From: Streptomyces sp. NP-1717
GTDB taxonomy: Bacteria; Actinomycetota; Actinomycetes; Streptomycetales; Streptomycetaceae
NCBI RefSeq assembly: GCF_022695985.1
Contig: NZ_JAAPBF010000048.1
Location: 1 to 38,378, forward strand
Direction of reading: 5' to 3'
DNA: 38,378 nt
Part shown: piece after piece, positions 29,915 through 38,334 of the stretch
Numbering within the stretch: position 1 is the first letter of the stretch
How the letters are laid out: each line of letters begins with the position of its first letter
Position numbers and translations under genes: made by a program
The notes under the pieces: generated by a model
The model's database searches: none
Seen by the model: only the letters and a program-made list of their open reading frames with translations
Told to the model about the DNA's origin: nothing

Positions 29915-31097
29915 GGACGGGAGCGGGACCGGCGGCCTGCCACTGAAGGGTGGGGGCGCCGTCCGCGTCGAGGGTCTCCGCCGGCAGGTCGGCGTAGTGG
30001 CGCAGGTCCTCGTGCCGGCCTACGAAGGAGGCGAAGTCCCGCATGGGGACGGCGAGCCGGAGCGTGGCGGCGCGTGTCCCCGGCGGGAGGGACGTGCAGG
30101 TGCCCTGTGCGCCCTCCCCAGGAGGTGAGTTCGTCCCGTCGTCCTCCGTGCCGAGGCAGCCGGCGAACAGGGCGCGGGCTGCCGCCCCCAGTCCACGGGC
30201 GGACCCTGTCCGGCGGCGCCGGGACCGCGCGCGGCGGCGGAGCGCGGTTCGTGCAGTTCACCGAGGACCCGGCCGAGGTGGCGGGCTGGGTCGCCCCGGT
30301 GACCTCCTCACCGGTGAGCAGGACGCTGTGGTCACCGGCAGGGGAGGGGACCAGCCGGCCGGTGCTGGGGGCACCGTGCGGCAGGACCGCTCCTCCCCTG
30401 CCGGGTGGCAGGTGGGCGGGACCCGGCCCAGTCGGCCGGCCGGGTCCACAGACGGGAGCCGAGCCGGTCGGGGACCAGGGCACGCAGCCGGGCATCGTCC
30501 GGCACCTTCGCCGAGGCGCCCTCTGTGGAAGAGTCGCCGGACGCCGAGAGCCGGGCGGGCAGCCGCCGTACGCCGTGGTGCGGTGGCGCGGGCCGGGTGA
30601 ACTCCCGGGGGACACCGTGCAGTCGCCGCAGTGCCCGGCCCGCGTCCGCCAACGCTCCTGCGGAGAGGCGGAAGGCGGTGTCGTCGCCGGGCGGCGGCAG
30701 CCGGGCGACCGAGACGGGGCCGGGCACGCGGTAGGGCACACCGCCGCCCCCGGACGCCGCGTCCCACTCCCCGAGCGTGAGCCGGGCGCCGCGTCCGGCG
30801 CCGGAGCCCGCCGCCGCGAGCGCGGTGTCCACGCGCCGCAGGGCCGTGTGGACGGTGGGCGGGAGAGGGGTCTGCGGCCGGTCGTGGGCCGGTCCGGGGA
30901 CGCGCTGCCGGCTGAACCGGACGTAGCCCTGGTACCGCACGGCGATCCGCAGATACCGGGTCCCGTACTCGCGTACGGTCACCGCCCCGGCGGCCCCCGC
31001 GGGCCGTACCGCCGCGGGGACCGCGACCCGGTCGGCCGCGGCGCCGACGGCGCTCCCGGCTCCCGGGGCCTGTGCGGCCTCCGCGGCCGACGGGGAT

Positions 31098-32096
31098 TCA
31101 GCCACGGCCGGCCCGCCGCCGGACGGCCTCGACGATCTCCCGCGCGTCCGTGAGCGCCGCGACCGGGCCCTCGGTGAACAGCACGCCGCCGCAGTTGAGG
31201 ATCACCTCGTCCACCCCGGCGTCCCGGTACTCGCCGAGCACGCCCGCGATGTGGTCCGCGGAGCCGTACACGTACGTCCCGCTGTCCACCAGGGCGACGG
31301 CTCCGGCCTGCGGGTCGGCCGGGTCGGCCGCGACTCCGGCCCGGCGCAGCATGTCCGTGTAGTGGTCGGCGGAGAGTTGCCCGGCGGCGGCGGTGTGCGC
31401 GAGGACGTACGGGTCCCGCTTCGGCCGGTCGACCGCGACATGGACGACGGTCGCGACCCGGCACCGGGAGTCCCGGCCCTTGGCGCCCTCGTCCAGCGCG
31501 GGTATCAGCGCGTCGGCGACATAGCCGGGCGGGGTCATCCAGGTGATGGCGACATCGGCCACACCGCCCGCGGTACGCGCCATGTTGGGGCGCAGCACGC
31601 CCACGCCGACCTCCACGCGCGGGTGCTCCATCGGCATCAGGCGTCCGCGCAGCGCGTGGTAGTCACCGGCGTGGTCGACGATCTCGCCGTCGAGGAGGGA
31701 ACGGACCGTGCGGAGGTAGTCGGCGGCCATCGTGAGGGGGCTGTCGTACGGCCGCCCGTTCAGGCTCCGTACGAAGGCGGGCGCGCCGACTCCGTAGCCG
31801 GCCACCACCGGGTGACCCGTCGTCACGGACAGGGAGCGGGCCTGGAGGGCCGCCTCGTAAGGATGGCGCAGCGGCATCAGGGTCACGCTGGTGCCGACCG
31901 GGACGCGTACGCCGGCGCCGGCCAGATGCGCGAACACCTGGTGCGTCTCCACCTTGAGCGACTGGCCCATCCATACGCGGCGTGCGTCGCCGTCGCGCAC
32001 CAACTCCGCGTAGGGACGCACGGTCTCCGTGGTGTCCGGCATGCTCGGTACGAGGATGCTCGGCAGCGTGGACCGGTCGGAGGCGTCGGTGGTCAC
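31098..32096 (-). CDS. LLM-class (luciferase-like, probably F420-dependent) oxidoreductase
   Basis: A 332-residue TIM-barrel oxidoreductase of the bacterial luciferase-like superfamily, which uses F420 or FMN. Recognisable parts are VPVGTSVTLMPLRHPYEAALQARSL-type sequence in the first third, GHPVVAGYGVGAPAF, the LDGEIVDHAGDYHAL block and the C-terminal DSGTYVYGSADHIAGVLGEY with GVDEVILNCGG. The GTG at 32096 overlaps the stop of the upstream gene by 4 bases (GTGA) and is preferred over the GTG at 32108. The gene also overlaps the kinase-like gene downstream by 8 bases. In class V lanthipeptide clusters an LLM enzyme of this sort reduces dehydroalanine (recalled), which makes the neighbourhood suggestive. 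The cofactor is inferred from the family, not read from a motif. Confidence 0.88.
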   Translation of the reverse strand: MTTDASDRSTLPSILVPSMPDTTETVRPYAELVRDGDARRVWMGQSLKVETHQVFAHLAGAGVRVPVGTSVTLMPLRHPYEAALQARSLSVTTGHPVVAGYGVGAPAFVRSLNGRPYDSPLTMAADYLRTVRSLLDGEIVDHAGDYHALRGRLMPMEHPRVEVGVGVLRPNMARTAGGVADVAITWMTPPGYVADALIPALDEGAKGRDSRCRVATVVHVAVDRPKRDPYVLAHTAAAGQLSADHYTDMLRRAGVAADPADPQAGAVALVDSGTYVYGSADHIAGVLGEYRDAGVDEVILNCGGVLFTEGPVAALTDAREIVEAVRRRAGRG

Positions 32097-32671
32097 GGGG
32101 CAGCACACCTTCCCCTGACGGCTGTGGCGATCGCTCCGGCCGTGCTCATGACCGCGTCCGTGCCCGTGCTCGTGCGGTCTTCCCGAGTCCGACCGTGGAG
32201 ACGGAACTCCGCGGATCGAGCGGCGCTGTCCGGCCGATCCCCGCCGCCGCCCGGACGACGGCCGGCAGACGGCCGTTCGGGCTCCTCCTCCGCCTCGACC
32301 TCACAGCCCGACCGGATGTCGTCGAGCATCCCGAACACCAGCAGGCACTGCTCCTCGTCACCGCCGAGGAATTCCGGTCGGGGGAAGGGAGATCGGCCGC
32401 GATCCATCAACTGCTCGAATGCCATGAGCCGCTGATATCGCTTCAGGTATTCCTTGGGATTCTCCTTGAGGCGCTTCACGAATACCGCGTTGTTGGTGTC
32501 GGTTTCGCCGGACCAGTTGTCGTTACGGCCTGGACGGGAGAAGACCTCCGAGGCGTCGGGTGAATCCAAGTGGAGCCGGACGAGGGGCTGTTCGACCGAT
32601 GCGTCCACAGGGCTGTCGGCAGCCGGCACGGGAGAGCGGCCCCGCGGGTATTGAGTCTCTTCGCCTGCCAC
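32093..32671 (-). CDS. Unknown protein heading the LLM/kinase-like operon (192 aa)
   Basis: I do not recognise a family. The N-terminal 50 residues are mixed and acidic. Residues about 58-95 form a strongly helical, charged segment (TNNAVFVKRLKENPKEYLKR then YQRLMAFEQLMDRG). PEFLGGDEEQCLLVFGMLDDI follows, then a low-complexity Arg/Gly/Glu tail. The last ~25 residues (TSTGTDAVMSTAGAIATAV and RGRCAAP) are rich in Ser/Thr/Ala with a single Cys, a composition seen in lanthipeptide cores, though the protein is long for a precursor. No signal peptide or membrane segment is seen. The GTG at 32671 coincides with the predicted transcript start of a good promoter, so it should be leaderless. The stop overlaps the LLM gene start by 4 bases. 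Confidence 0.65.
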   Translation of the reverse strand: MAGEETQYPRGRSPVPAADSPVDASVEQPLVRLHLDSPDASEVFSRPGRNDNWSGETDTNNAVFVKRLKENPKEYLKRYQRLMAFEQLMDRGRSPFPRPEFLGGDEEQCLLVFGMLDDIRSGCEVEAEEEPERPSAGRRPGGGGDRPDSAARSAEFRLHGRTREDRTSTGTDAVMSTAGAIATAVRGRCAAP

Positions 32672-32677
32672 ATGCGT

Positions 32678-32707
32678 TTTCTATCGCGGGTGGCCGCCGG
32701 TGGACAA
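32678..32707 (-). promoter_or_regulatory. Predicted leaderless promoter of the LLM/kinase-like operon
   Basis: On the minus strand a -35 TTGTCC (32707-32702) and a -10 TAGAAA (32683-32678) are separated by 18 bases. The transcript start falls on the G of the GTG at 32671, with no ribosome site, so translation is predicted to be leaderless. Confidence 0.55.
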
Positions 32708-33200
32708 CGAATTGACCGCCATCGGCCACCCTCTGCCGGGGCGTGGCGTGACGGGTGAACGCGCGGGTCCGCCGCGCCGTCCCGGACGGGCGGCGAGCGG
32801 GCCGTTCGAGGGAGCCCGGCGCCGTACGGCCACGGGGGCCGTCGCACGGTCGTTCCAGGGGTCGTACGAACGCGGACGGCGCGCGGTCCGCGCACCCTCG
32901 GTGCGTCGGCCGAACGCCGTGACCTGTCTTTCGTCCGACCGCCCACGCGGGCCAAGCAGGGAAAACCGTACCCGCGTGGGTGATCGTGCGAGGTTCGGGC
33001 CGGGGAACGGCGGCCGGTGACGATTCCTCCGCTAACCGTCACACGACTACGCCGTTCGTGGTGCCGACCTGTTCGAACCGGCATTTCTGTTGTTCTCGTC
33101 GCCCGCGTGTGGGGTGGTGCTTCGTGGTGCTGTCACGCGTGGTGCTCGTCGCGCTTGTCCTGCTTGTTTCGCGGGCGCTTATTTCTGGATGGGGCGGGAG
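32708..33200. other. Gene-free stretch between operon promoter and LuxR-type gene
   Basis: I see no convincing gene on either strand in these 490 bases. Open frames here have the Arg/Pro/Ser-rich look of chance frames, and I checked the minus strand for a short precursor peptide without success. The one clear structure is the hairpin at 32942-32980. Confidence 0.6.
32942..32980. terminator. Perfect 10-bp hairpin with 19-nt loop
   Basis: CCCACGCGGG (32942-32951) pairs with CCCGCGTGGG (32971-32980). It lies about 220 bases past the stop of the LuxR-type gene and may end its transcript. It has no T run. Confidence 0.45.
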
Positions 33201-33506
33201 TCAGACGATTCTTCGCCTTACCGCCCACACGACCGCTTCGATCGGCGTTTCGACGTCGACGCGTTCGCATATGGTCCGCAGTTTACGGCGCAGAGTGCGG
33301 TCGCTCATTCCCATCCGGCGTGCGACCTGCGCCATGGTGCAGCCCTGCGAGACGAGTTGAAGGATTCTCAAGTGATCATTTTCCAGTCCGAGGTGGGGGG
33401 CTCTGAGGACACTTCGTGGATTCACCTGTATCAACCTCACGGTCGTCCGGCGGTGAGGCGCCGGATTCCGAGGTGCTCGACGGCCTGAAACAACAAGCTC
33501 GTTCAC
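33201..33506 (-). CDS. Stand-alone LuxR-type helix-turn-helix regulator (101 aa)
   Basis: A short protein with a basic, unstructured-looking N-terminus and a C-terminal GerE/LuxR DNA-binding domain: LENDHLRILQLVSQGCTMAQVARRMGMSD-type sequence followed by RTLRRKLRTICERVDVETPIEAVVWAV. The helix-turn-helix is complete, but there is no receiver, ATPase or ligand domain. It resembles the small orphan LuxR proteins found in secondary-metabolite loci. The GTG at 33506 is the first usable start; there is a stop codon about 35 codons upstream and no ATG. The N-terminal 35 residues may not be coding, in which case an internal GTG near the RLIQV segment could be the start. It is a likely local regulator of the minus-strand operon downstream. 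Confidence 0.72.
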   Translation of the reverse strand: MNELVVSGRRAPRNPAPHRRTTVRLIQVNPRSVLRAPHLGLENDHLRILQLVSQGCTMAQVARRMGMSDRTLRRKLRTICERVDVETPIEAVVWAVRRRIV

Positions 33507-33899
33507 AGTGCTGCCGCCGGAAGAGCTGCTTATCCGGTTCCGGTCGAGCGCGGTCCGGGAAGTTCGGATTCTCGGTCTATGCGTCAGTCAATTGTTGCCC
33601 CCGTTTCCCTCATCGGACCGGAGTGGTCATCCGATCCGTCCGCCTGTCACGGGGGAGTCGGCTCCCCCTGTGGTCGAGTGGGGCGAGGCGTCGGCCACCC
33701 GCGGCCATGACACCTCTCCACCTCGCCTCCACTTCGTATGTTCAAACGGTCCGGTGGGGGAGGTGAACAGGGTGGGATGTGATCGCCCTGTGCGGTCGAC
33801 TCGTCACAGGTCGGTCCGAGGGGTGCCCGCACGGTCTCCCAGCTTCACTTTTGTGCCCTGGAGCGGGGCGTTCGGGGGTGGTGCGACACGCCCGGAATA

Positions 33900-33915
33900 T
33901 GTGATGCAGATCACA
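33900..33915. promoter_or_regulatory. CRP/FNR-type palindrome
   Basis: TGTGATGCAGATCACA has the exact TGTGA-N6-TCACA form of a CRP-family site, with arms TGTGAT/ATCACA. Streptomyces Crp binds related sequences. It lies about 390 bases upstream of the LuxR-type start and 750 bases before the peptidase, so its target is unclear. Confidence 0.45.
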
Positions 33916-34512
33916 GCATCCTTTGGGGGTGGTCGTGAGTCTCCTCGGTGTCGTGATGTTCGGAAGGTCGTGAATGGGTACCTCCATGGGGTGTGTGCCG
34001 GACCTCGCGGCGGGGTGGTGCCGTGCTCCGCCGGGGCCGCCGCGAGGGTCGCCCGGACGGTCCCCGTGAGGGTCGGACGTGCCACCCGGACCTCCCGTTC
34101 CACGAGGGGAGAAGTGATGCCGGGGCGGCCAATTGAGGCCGTCCGGGGCAGGGTTGATAAATGGCCGAATGGCTCGATGGAAGGCGTTCGAGTGTGGGTC
34201 CGATGATGTCATTCCGGACATGGCAAGGCGCCGCGCCGGTTACGCCGGGGAAAGGCGATGTCCTCGTTGTGTCAGCGGTGTTAAGCGTTCGTGGAGGTGG
34301 GACGACTCCCCTTCGAAGGTGGTCGGGAATTGCGGTCACGAGGCGCCGGTGACCCCTTCTGCTTTCGGGTTCTGATCACTCTCCACTCTCCCTTCACGTC
34401 TCCTTCGTTCCCTCTCCGCGTTTCCTCTCCCGGGATCTCCTCGACCCTCCTCCTCAACTCGGTTCGGGGGTCTGCCTCTTGGGCCCGCCTCCGGGCCGCC
34501 TCCCGCGCCGGC

Positions 34513-34543
34513 CCGCGCCCCGGCCGGGGCGGCCGGGGCGCGG
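34513..34543. other. Perfect 13-bp GC hairpin before the peptidase gene
   Basis: CCGCGCCCCGGCC (34513-34525) and GGCCGGGGCGCGG (34531-34543) pair fully around a 5-nt loop. It lies about 125 bases before the peptidase start, so it could be a leader structure in that mRNA or a terminator for anything reading in from the left. Confidence 0.55.
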
Positions 34544-34666
34544 ACGCGGCAGGGCAGGCGCCGTGTCCGGCTGTGTTGTCCGGGTGCGACGCCTCGTGGG
34601 GGCTGGCGGCGCGGGCACCTCCCCGGCTAGGTTCGCGAGCGTCTGTCATGAACACAGGGAGTGTGA

Positions 34667-36094
34667 ATGCGCAAGGCGCTGAGATGGCTGCTGTCGCTCG
34701 TACTGCTCGTCGGTACGCTGGGCGCGGCCGGCGCGGCAACAGCCGCCGACGGGAACGCGGGATCCGCGGCCCCCGACATCAAGGACCAGATCCTCGACAT
34801 CCCGGGGATGAGCCTGATCGAGGAGAAGCCGTACCCCGGTTACCGATACTTCGTCCTCAACTACACCCAGCCCGTCGACCACAAGCGACCGTCGAAGGGC
34901 ACCTTCAAGCAGCGCCTCACGCTGCTGCACAAGGACACCAGCCGCCCCACCGTGTTCTTCACGAGCGGGTACGGCGTGTCCACCAACCCGAGCCGCAGTG
35001 AGCCGACACGGATCATCGACGGCAACCAGGTCTCGCTCGAATACCGCTTCTTCACGCCGTCCCGGCCCGACCCGGCCGACTGGTCCAAGCTCGACTACGA
35101 GCAGGCTGCGGCCGACCAGCACCGGATCTTCGGCGCGCTGAAGAAGATCTACCCGCAGAAGTGGCTCGCCACCGGTGGTTCGAAGGGCGGCATGACCGCC
35201 ACGTACTACGAGCGCTTCCACCCCCGGGACATGGACGGCGTCGTCGCCTACGTCGCGCCCAACGACGTGGTCAACAAGGAGGATTCCGCCTACGACCGCT
35301 TCTTCGAGAAGGTCGGCACCGCGGAGTGCCGCGCCAAGCTCAACGGCGTGCAGCGCGAGGCGCTGATCAGGCGCGAGCCACTCCAGAAGATGTACAAGAC
35401 GTGGGCCGCCGCCGAGGGCGCGACGTTCACCACCGTCGGGTCGCTCGACAAGGCGTACGAAGCCGTCGTGCTCGACTTCGTCTGGGCCTTCTGGCAGTAC
35501 AGCCTGGAAGCCGACTGCGCGGACATCCCGCCGGCCACCGCGTCGGACGAGGAGATCTACAACATCATCGACGCGATCTCCGGCTTCTCCTTCTACACCG
35601 ACCAGGGTCTCGCCCCGTACACGCCGTACTACTACCAGGCCGGCACCGAACTCGGCTCACCCGCCATCAAGCTGCCCCACCTGGGCAACCTGAGCCGCTA
35701 CGGCTACCAGCCGCCGCGGAACTTCGTCCCGCGCGAGATCCCCATGAAGTTCAGGCCGTGGGAGATGGCGTCCGTCGACAACTGGGTCCGCCGCAACGCG
35801 AACCAGATGATGTTCGTCTACGGCGAGAACGACCCGTGGGGTGCCGAGCGCTTCCGTCCCGGCCGCGGCTCGCACGACAGCCACGTGTACACCGCGCCGG
35901 GCGCCAACCACGGTGCCAACGTCGCCGGTCTCGTGGCCGACGAGCAGGCGGAGGCCACGGCCCGGATCCTCGCCTGGGCGGACGTCGCACCGGCGACCGT
36001 GCAGCAGGACGCCGCCAAGGCCAAGCCGCTGGCCGCGTACGACGCGAAGCTCGACAAGCAGAACATGGAGCGGATGCCGACGCTGCGTCCGTAA
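34667..36094 (+). CDS. Secreted S37 family (PS-10) tripeptidyl/tetrapeptidyl aminopeptidase
   Basis: Serine peptidase (475 aa) of the Streptomyces PS-10 type that removes tri- or tetrapeptides, often prolyl, from protein N-termini. A Sec signal peptide is clear: MRKALRWLLSLVLLVGTL followed by small residues and a likely cut after about residue 27. The alpha/beta-hydrolase catalytic triad is visible: Ser 172 in GGSKGGMTATYYERFHP, Asp 389 in YGENDPWG and His 415 in PGANHGANV. The ATG at 34667 has AGGGAG about 6-8 bases upstream. Relatives process transglutaminase and protease-inhibitor propeptides in the medium (recalled). The gene is monocistronic, closed by a strong terminator. Confidence 0.93.
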   Translation: MRKALRWLLSLVLLVGTLGAAGAATAADGNAGSAAPDIKDQILDIPGMSLIEEKPYPGYRYFVLNYTQPVDHKRPSKGTFKQRLTLLHKDTSRPTVFFTSGYGVSTNPSRSEPTRIIDGNQVSLEYRFFTPSRPDPADWSKLDYEQAAADQHRIFGALKKIYPQKWLATGGSKGGMTATYYERFHPRDMDGVVAYVAPNDVVNKEDSAYDRFFEKVGTAECRAKLNGVQREALIRREPLQKMYKTWAAAEGATFTTVGSLDKAYEAVVLDFVWAFWQYSLEADCADIPPATASDEEIYNIIDAISGFSFYTDQGLAPYTPYYYQAGTELGSPAIKLPHLGNLSRYGYQPPRNFVPREIPMKFRPWEMASVDNWVRRNANQMMFVYGENDPWGAERFRPGRGSHDSHVYTAPGANHGANVAGLVADEQAEATARILAWADVAPATVQQDAAKAKPLAAYDAKLDKQNMERMPTLRP

Positions 36095-36108
36095 CCCGCG
36101 AGCAGGGG

Positions 36109-36149
36109 ACCGCCACCGGCGCAGACAAGGGGGGCGCACCGGTGGCGGT
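36109..36149 (+). terminator. Intrinsic terminator of the peptidase gene
   Basis: ACCGCCACCGG (36109-36119) pairs perfectly with CCGGTGGCGGT (36139-36149) around a 19-nt loop and is followed by TTTGCT. It begins 14 bases after the stop codon. Confidence 0.75.
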
Positions 36150-36500
36150 TTGCTGCCCGGACGCAGGCGGCCTGGAGAGGGGAGCCGGCGATCGTAGCCA
36201 GTGAGTACGAGAGCCGACACCGCGCTGCGGAGAGTCGACGGGAGCCTATGGAAGAGGACGGCTGAACGCTGCCGGAAGTTCCCAGGAAGCGAAGATTCCG
36301 CCTATTTCATCGAAAAGGCGCGGTAAGCCGAACGGGGAACGGCGTCCGCCGCCGACGGTGCCGGTCCTGCCGCGGTCGCGCCGGCCCTACGGCTACGCGA
36401 CCGTTCACCACCGGACGAGCAACTGCCGCATGACTCGCCGGAGTTCTGCCGTACGCGCTCTCCGCCGGCGGTCCTGTCTCGGGGCTCCTCGGGTCTTCGG
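36150..36500. other. Gene-free stretch after the peptidase terminator
   Basis: About 350 bases between the peptidase terminator and the 3' end of the isomerase-like gene. I see no gene, repeat or clear promoter in it; frames crossing it look like chance frames. Confidence 0.6.
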
Positions 36501-37301
36501 TCAGTGTCCCCGCGCCGGCAGCGCCTCCAGATACTCGCGGCCGGGGATCAGCAGATCGGGGAGGTCCGCCGCGTCCGGGTACCAGCGCTTCTCGTACTCC
36601 CAGCAGAGCCACCCGTCGTCACCGTCCCCGGCGAACAGTCCGACACACTCCTCCAACGGCAGGACTCCCGCGCCCAGCGCCAGCGGTGTGGTGTCCTCCG
36701 CCGACGCGATGTCCTTGACCTGTACGTAGCCGAGGTGGGGCGACAGCGACGCATGGCTGGTGACCGGGCGCTCCCCGCCGAGCCAGGTGTGCATCACGTC
36801 CCAGAGCGCCCCCACCTGCGGGTGGCCGACAAGACCGAGAATGCGGATCGCGTCGGCGCCCGTGCGGTGGGAGTCGTGCGTCTCCAGGAGGATCCGCACC
36901 CGCGACTCCGCGGCGAGGGGCGCCGCCGAGGCCAGCCGGCGGGCGGCCGTCGCGTCGGCCGCCTCCGGGTCCTGCTCGCCGCCGCCCGGGAAGACCCGTA
37001 CGTACGACGCGCCCAGGTCGCGCGCCAGCCGGATCAGTTCGTCGAGCTCCTGGCTCAACTGCTCCTCGTCACCGCCTTCGGCGGCCACCCGCACATAGCC
37101 CGCGACCGCCAGGATCTCGACCCCGTGACGCTTGAACTCGTCTACCACGGCGGCCCGTTCCCGCGCACCGATGCCGGGGTGCACCGGCTCCTCCGGATGG
37201 GCGCGCAGCTCCACGCCCTGGTAGCCGGCCCCACTGGCGAGGGCGGCGACCTCGGGGATGGGGAGGCCGGGGACACCGAGGGTCGAGAAGGCGAATTTCA
37301 C
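36501..37301 (-). CDS. Sugar phosphate isomerase/epimerase family protein (TIM barrel)
   Basis: Xylose-isomerase-like TIM barrel (266 aa), a metal-dependent fold used for isomerases, epimerases and endonuclease IV-type enzymes. Likely metal ligands are Glu in ILLETHDS, Asp and His in LWDVMHTW and Glu in LCWEYEKRW. The start KFAFSTLGVPGLP and YQGVELRAHPEEP match the family. The GTG at 37301 has AAAGGAA about 8 bases upstream. It begins 12 bases after the MarR-GNAT gene and shares its transcript, so the regulator may control it. Substrate unknown. Confidence 0.87.
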   Translation of the reverse strand: MKFAFSTLGVPGLPIPEVAALASGAGYQGVELRAHPEEPVHPGIGARERAAVVDEFKRHGVEILAVAGYVRVAAEGGDEEQLSQELDELIRLARDLGASYVRVFPGGGEQDPEAADATAARRLASAAPLAAESRVRILLETHDSHRTGADAIRILGLVGHPQVGALWDVMHTWLGGERPVTSHASLSPHLGYVQVKDIASAEDTTPLALGAGVLPLEECVGLFAGDGDDGWLCWEYEKRWYPDAADLPDLLIPGREYLEALPARGH

Positions 37302-37313
37302 TCCGGGTTCCTT

Positions 37314-38288
37314 TCACGAGGGAGAGCGTGCGACGGACTCGTCGACGAGCGGGAGCCGCCAGTCCTGGCCGACCAGGTCCGCTCCGTAGGAATGGTGCGG
37401 TTTCTCGGCGACGAGACTGAACCCCGCCCGCACGTACAGCTTGCGGGCGGCGGCCAGCAGGTCGTTGGTCCACAACACCACCTCCCGATACCCCGCATCG
37501 CGGGCGAAATCCACAACGGCCCCGACCATTCGCTCACCCAGGCCGTGCCCGCGCGCCTCGGGCTCGACCAGGAGCAGCCGCAACCGCGCGGCCCCCGGCG
37601 TCTCGTCGTCCCGCACACACATCACCGAGCCGACCGCCCGCCCGTCGAGTTCGGCTATCCACACCCGCTCCCGCCGCTCGTCGTGGTCCGCGGCGAAATC
37701 CGCGACGATCCTGGCGACCAGACCCTCGAAGGTGGCGTCCCACCCGTACTCCGCCGCGTACACCGCGCCGTGCCGCTGCACGATCCAGCCCAGGTCGCCC
37801 GGGACGGGATCGCGCAGCACAGGCCCTTCGCGGCGGGCGGCCGCCCGGCCGCCGGCCGCGGGGGTCTCGCCCGCGCTCAGTATTTCCCTGGCCGTCCGCA
37901 ACGCCTCCACGAGGCGCGGGCGTTCGTCCGGCTCGACCCGGTCCAGCAGGGTGCCGACAGCCTCCCGCGCCCGCTCGTCGAGCAGTGCGGCGGTCCCACG
38001 CCCCTGCCGCGTCAGGGTGATCCGCTGCCGCCGGGCGTCCTGCTCCGACGGGGCGCGCTCAACCAGCCCGTCCCGCTCGAACTTGGTCAGCATTCTGCTC
38101 AGATAGCCCGCGTCCAGCGACAGCTCGGCACGGAGCTCCGCCGCGTCCGTACGTGGCGCGTGCGCGAGCTCGTACAGCAGCCGCGACTCGGTCAGCGTGT
38201 ACGGCGTGTAGAGGTGTTTGCCGTAGTTCAGCGCGCCGATGAGGTTGGTGTAGAAGCGGTTGAACGCGCGGATCTCTTGAATGCTCAT
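37314..38288 (-). CDS. MarR-type regulator fused to a GNAT acetyltransferase
   Basis: A 324-residue fusion. Residues 1 to about 140 form a MarR winged helix: YTLTESRLLYELAHA, LSLDAGYLSRMLTKFERDGLVER, and the basic wing EQDARRQRITLTRQG. Residues about 155-315 form a GNAT domain with the acetyl-CoA loop LLLVEPEARGHGLGERMV and the C-terminal LYVRAGFSLVAEK. This pairing is a known bacterial architecture, usually annotated as a bifunctional regulator/N-acetyltransferase. The ATG at 38288 follows a G-rich ribosome site. A palindrome 34-46 bases upstream suggests self-control, and the isomerase-like gene follows in the same operon. The acetylated substrate is unknown. Confidence 0.92.
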   Translation of the reverse strand: MSIQEIRAFNRFYTNLIGALNYGKHLYTPYTLTESRLLYELAHAPRTDAAELRAELSLDAGYLSRMLTKFERDGLVERAPSEQDARRQRITLTRQGRGTAALLDERAREAVGTLLDRVEPDERPRLVEALRTAREILSAGETPAAGGRAAARREGPVLRDPVPGDLGWIVQRHGAVYAAEYGWDATFEGLVARIVADFAADHDERRERVWIAELDGRAVGSVMCVRDDETPGAARLRLLLVEPEARGHGLGERMVGAVVDFARDAGYREVVLWTNDLLAAARKLYVRAGFSLVAEKPHHSYGADLVGQDWRLPLVDESVARSPS

Positions 38289-38321
38289 GGCCCCCCGACC
38301 CTTCGCCCATTCATTTTTTCC

Positions 38322-38334
38322 TTGACTGAGTCAA
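38322..38334. promoter_or_regulatory. Palindromic operator upstream of the MarR-GNAT gene
   Basis: TTGACTGAGTCAA is a perfect odd-centred palindrome 34-46 bases before the ATG. Its half TTGACT also looks like a -35 hexamer on the minus strand, so a bound MarR dimer would block transcription. Confidence 0.55.

Larger units (their letters stand above)
33507..34666. other. Gene-free region of unusual composition (about 1.2 kb)
   Basis: No credible gene is seen on either strand. A long plus frame crosses 33508-34206 but has poor third-position GC and unnatural composition. The region is locally lower in GC and strand-skewed: G/T-rich from about 33850 to 34330, then a pyrimidine tract at 34376-34431 with only seven purines in 56 bases. 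It also holds a TGTGA-N6-TCACA palindrome and a 13-bp GC hairpin. It probably carries regulatory sequence for the LuxR-type gene and the peptidase. Confidence 0.6.

Noticed and set aside
30074..31153. 359-residue plus-strand frame opposite the broken kinase-like gene
   Set aside because: Arg/Gly/Pro-rich with no motif, whereas the minus strand has APH-like blocks and start/stop overlaps with its neighbours.
32672..33200. Search for a short RiPP precursor gene between the operon and the LuxR-type gene
   Set aside because: Minus-strand ATG/GTG starts here give only very short peptides or Arg-rich chance frames without leader/core features.
33508..34206. 232-residue plus-strand frame in the gene-free region
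   Set aside because: Weak third-position GC, no ribosome site, no recognisable fold and unnatural composition. Possible but not supported.
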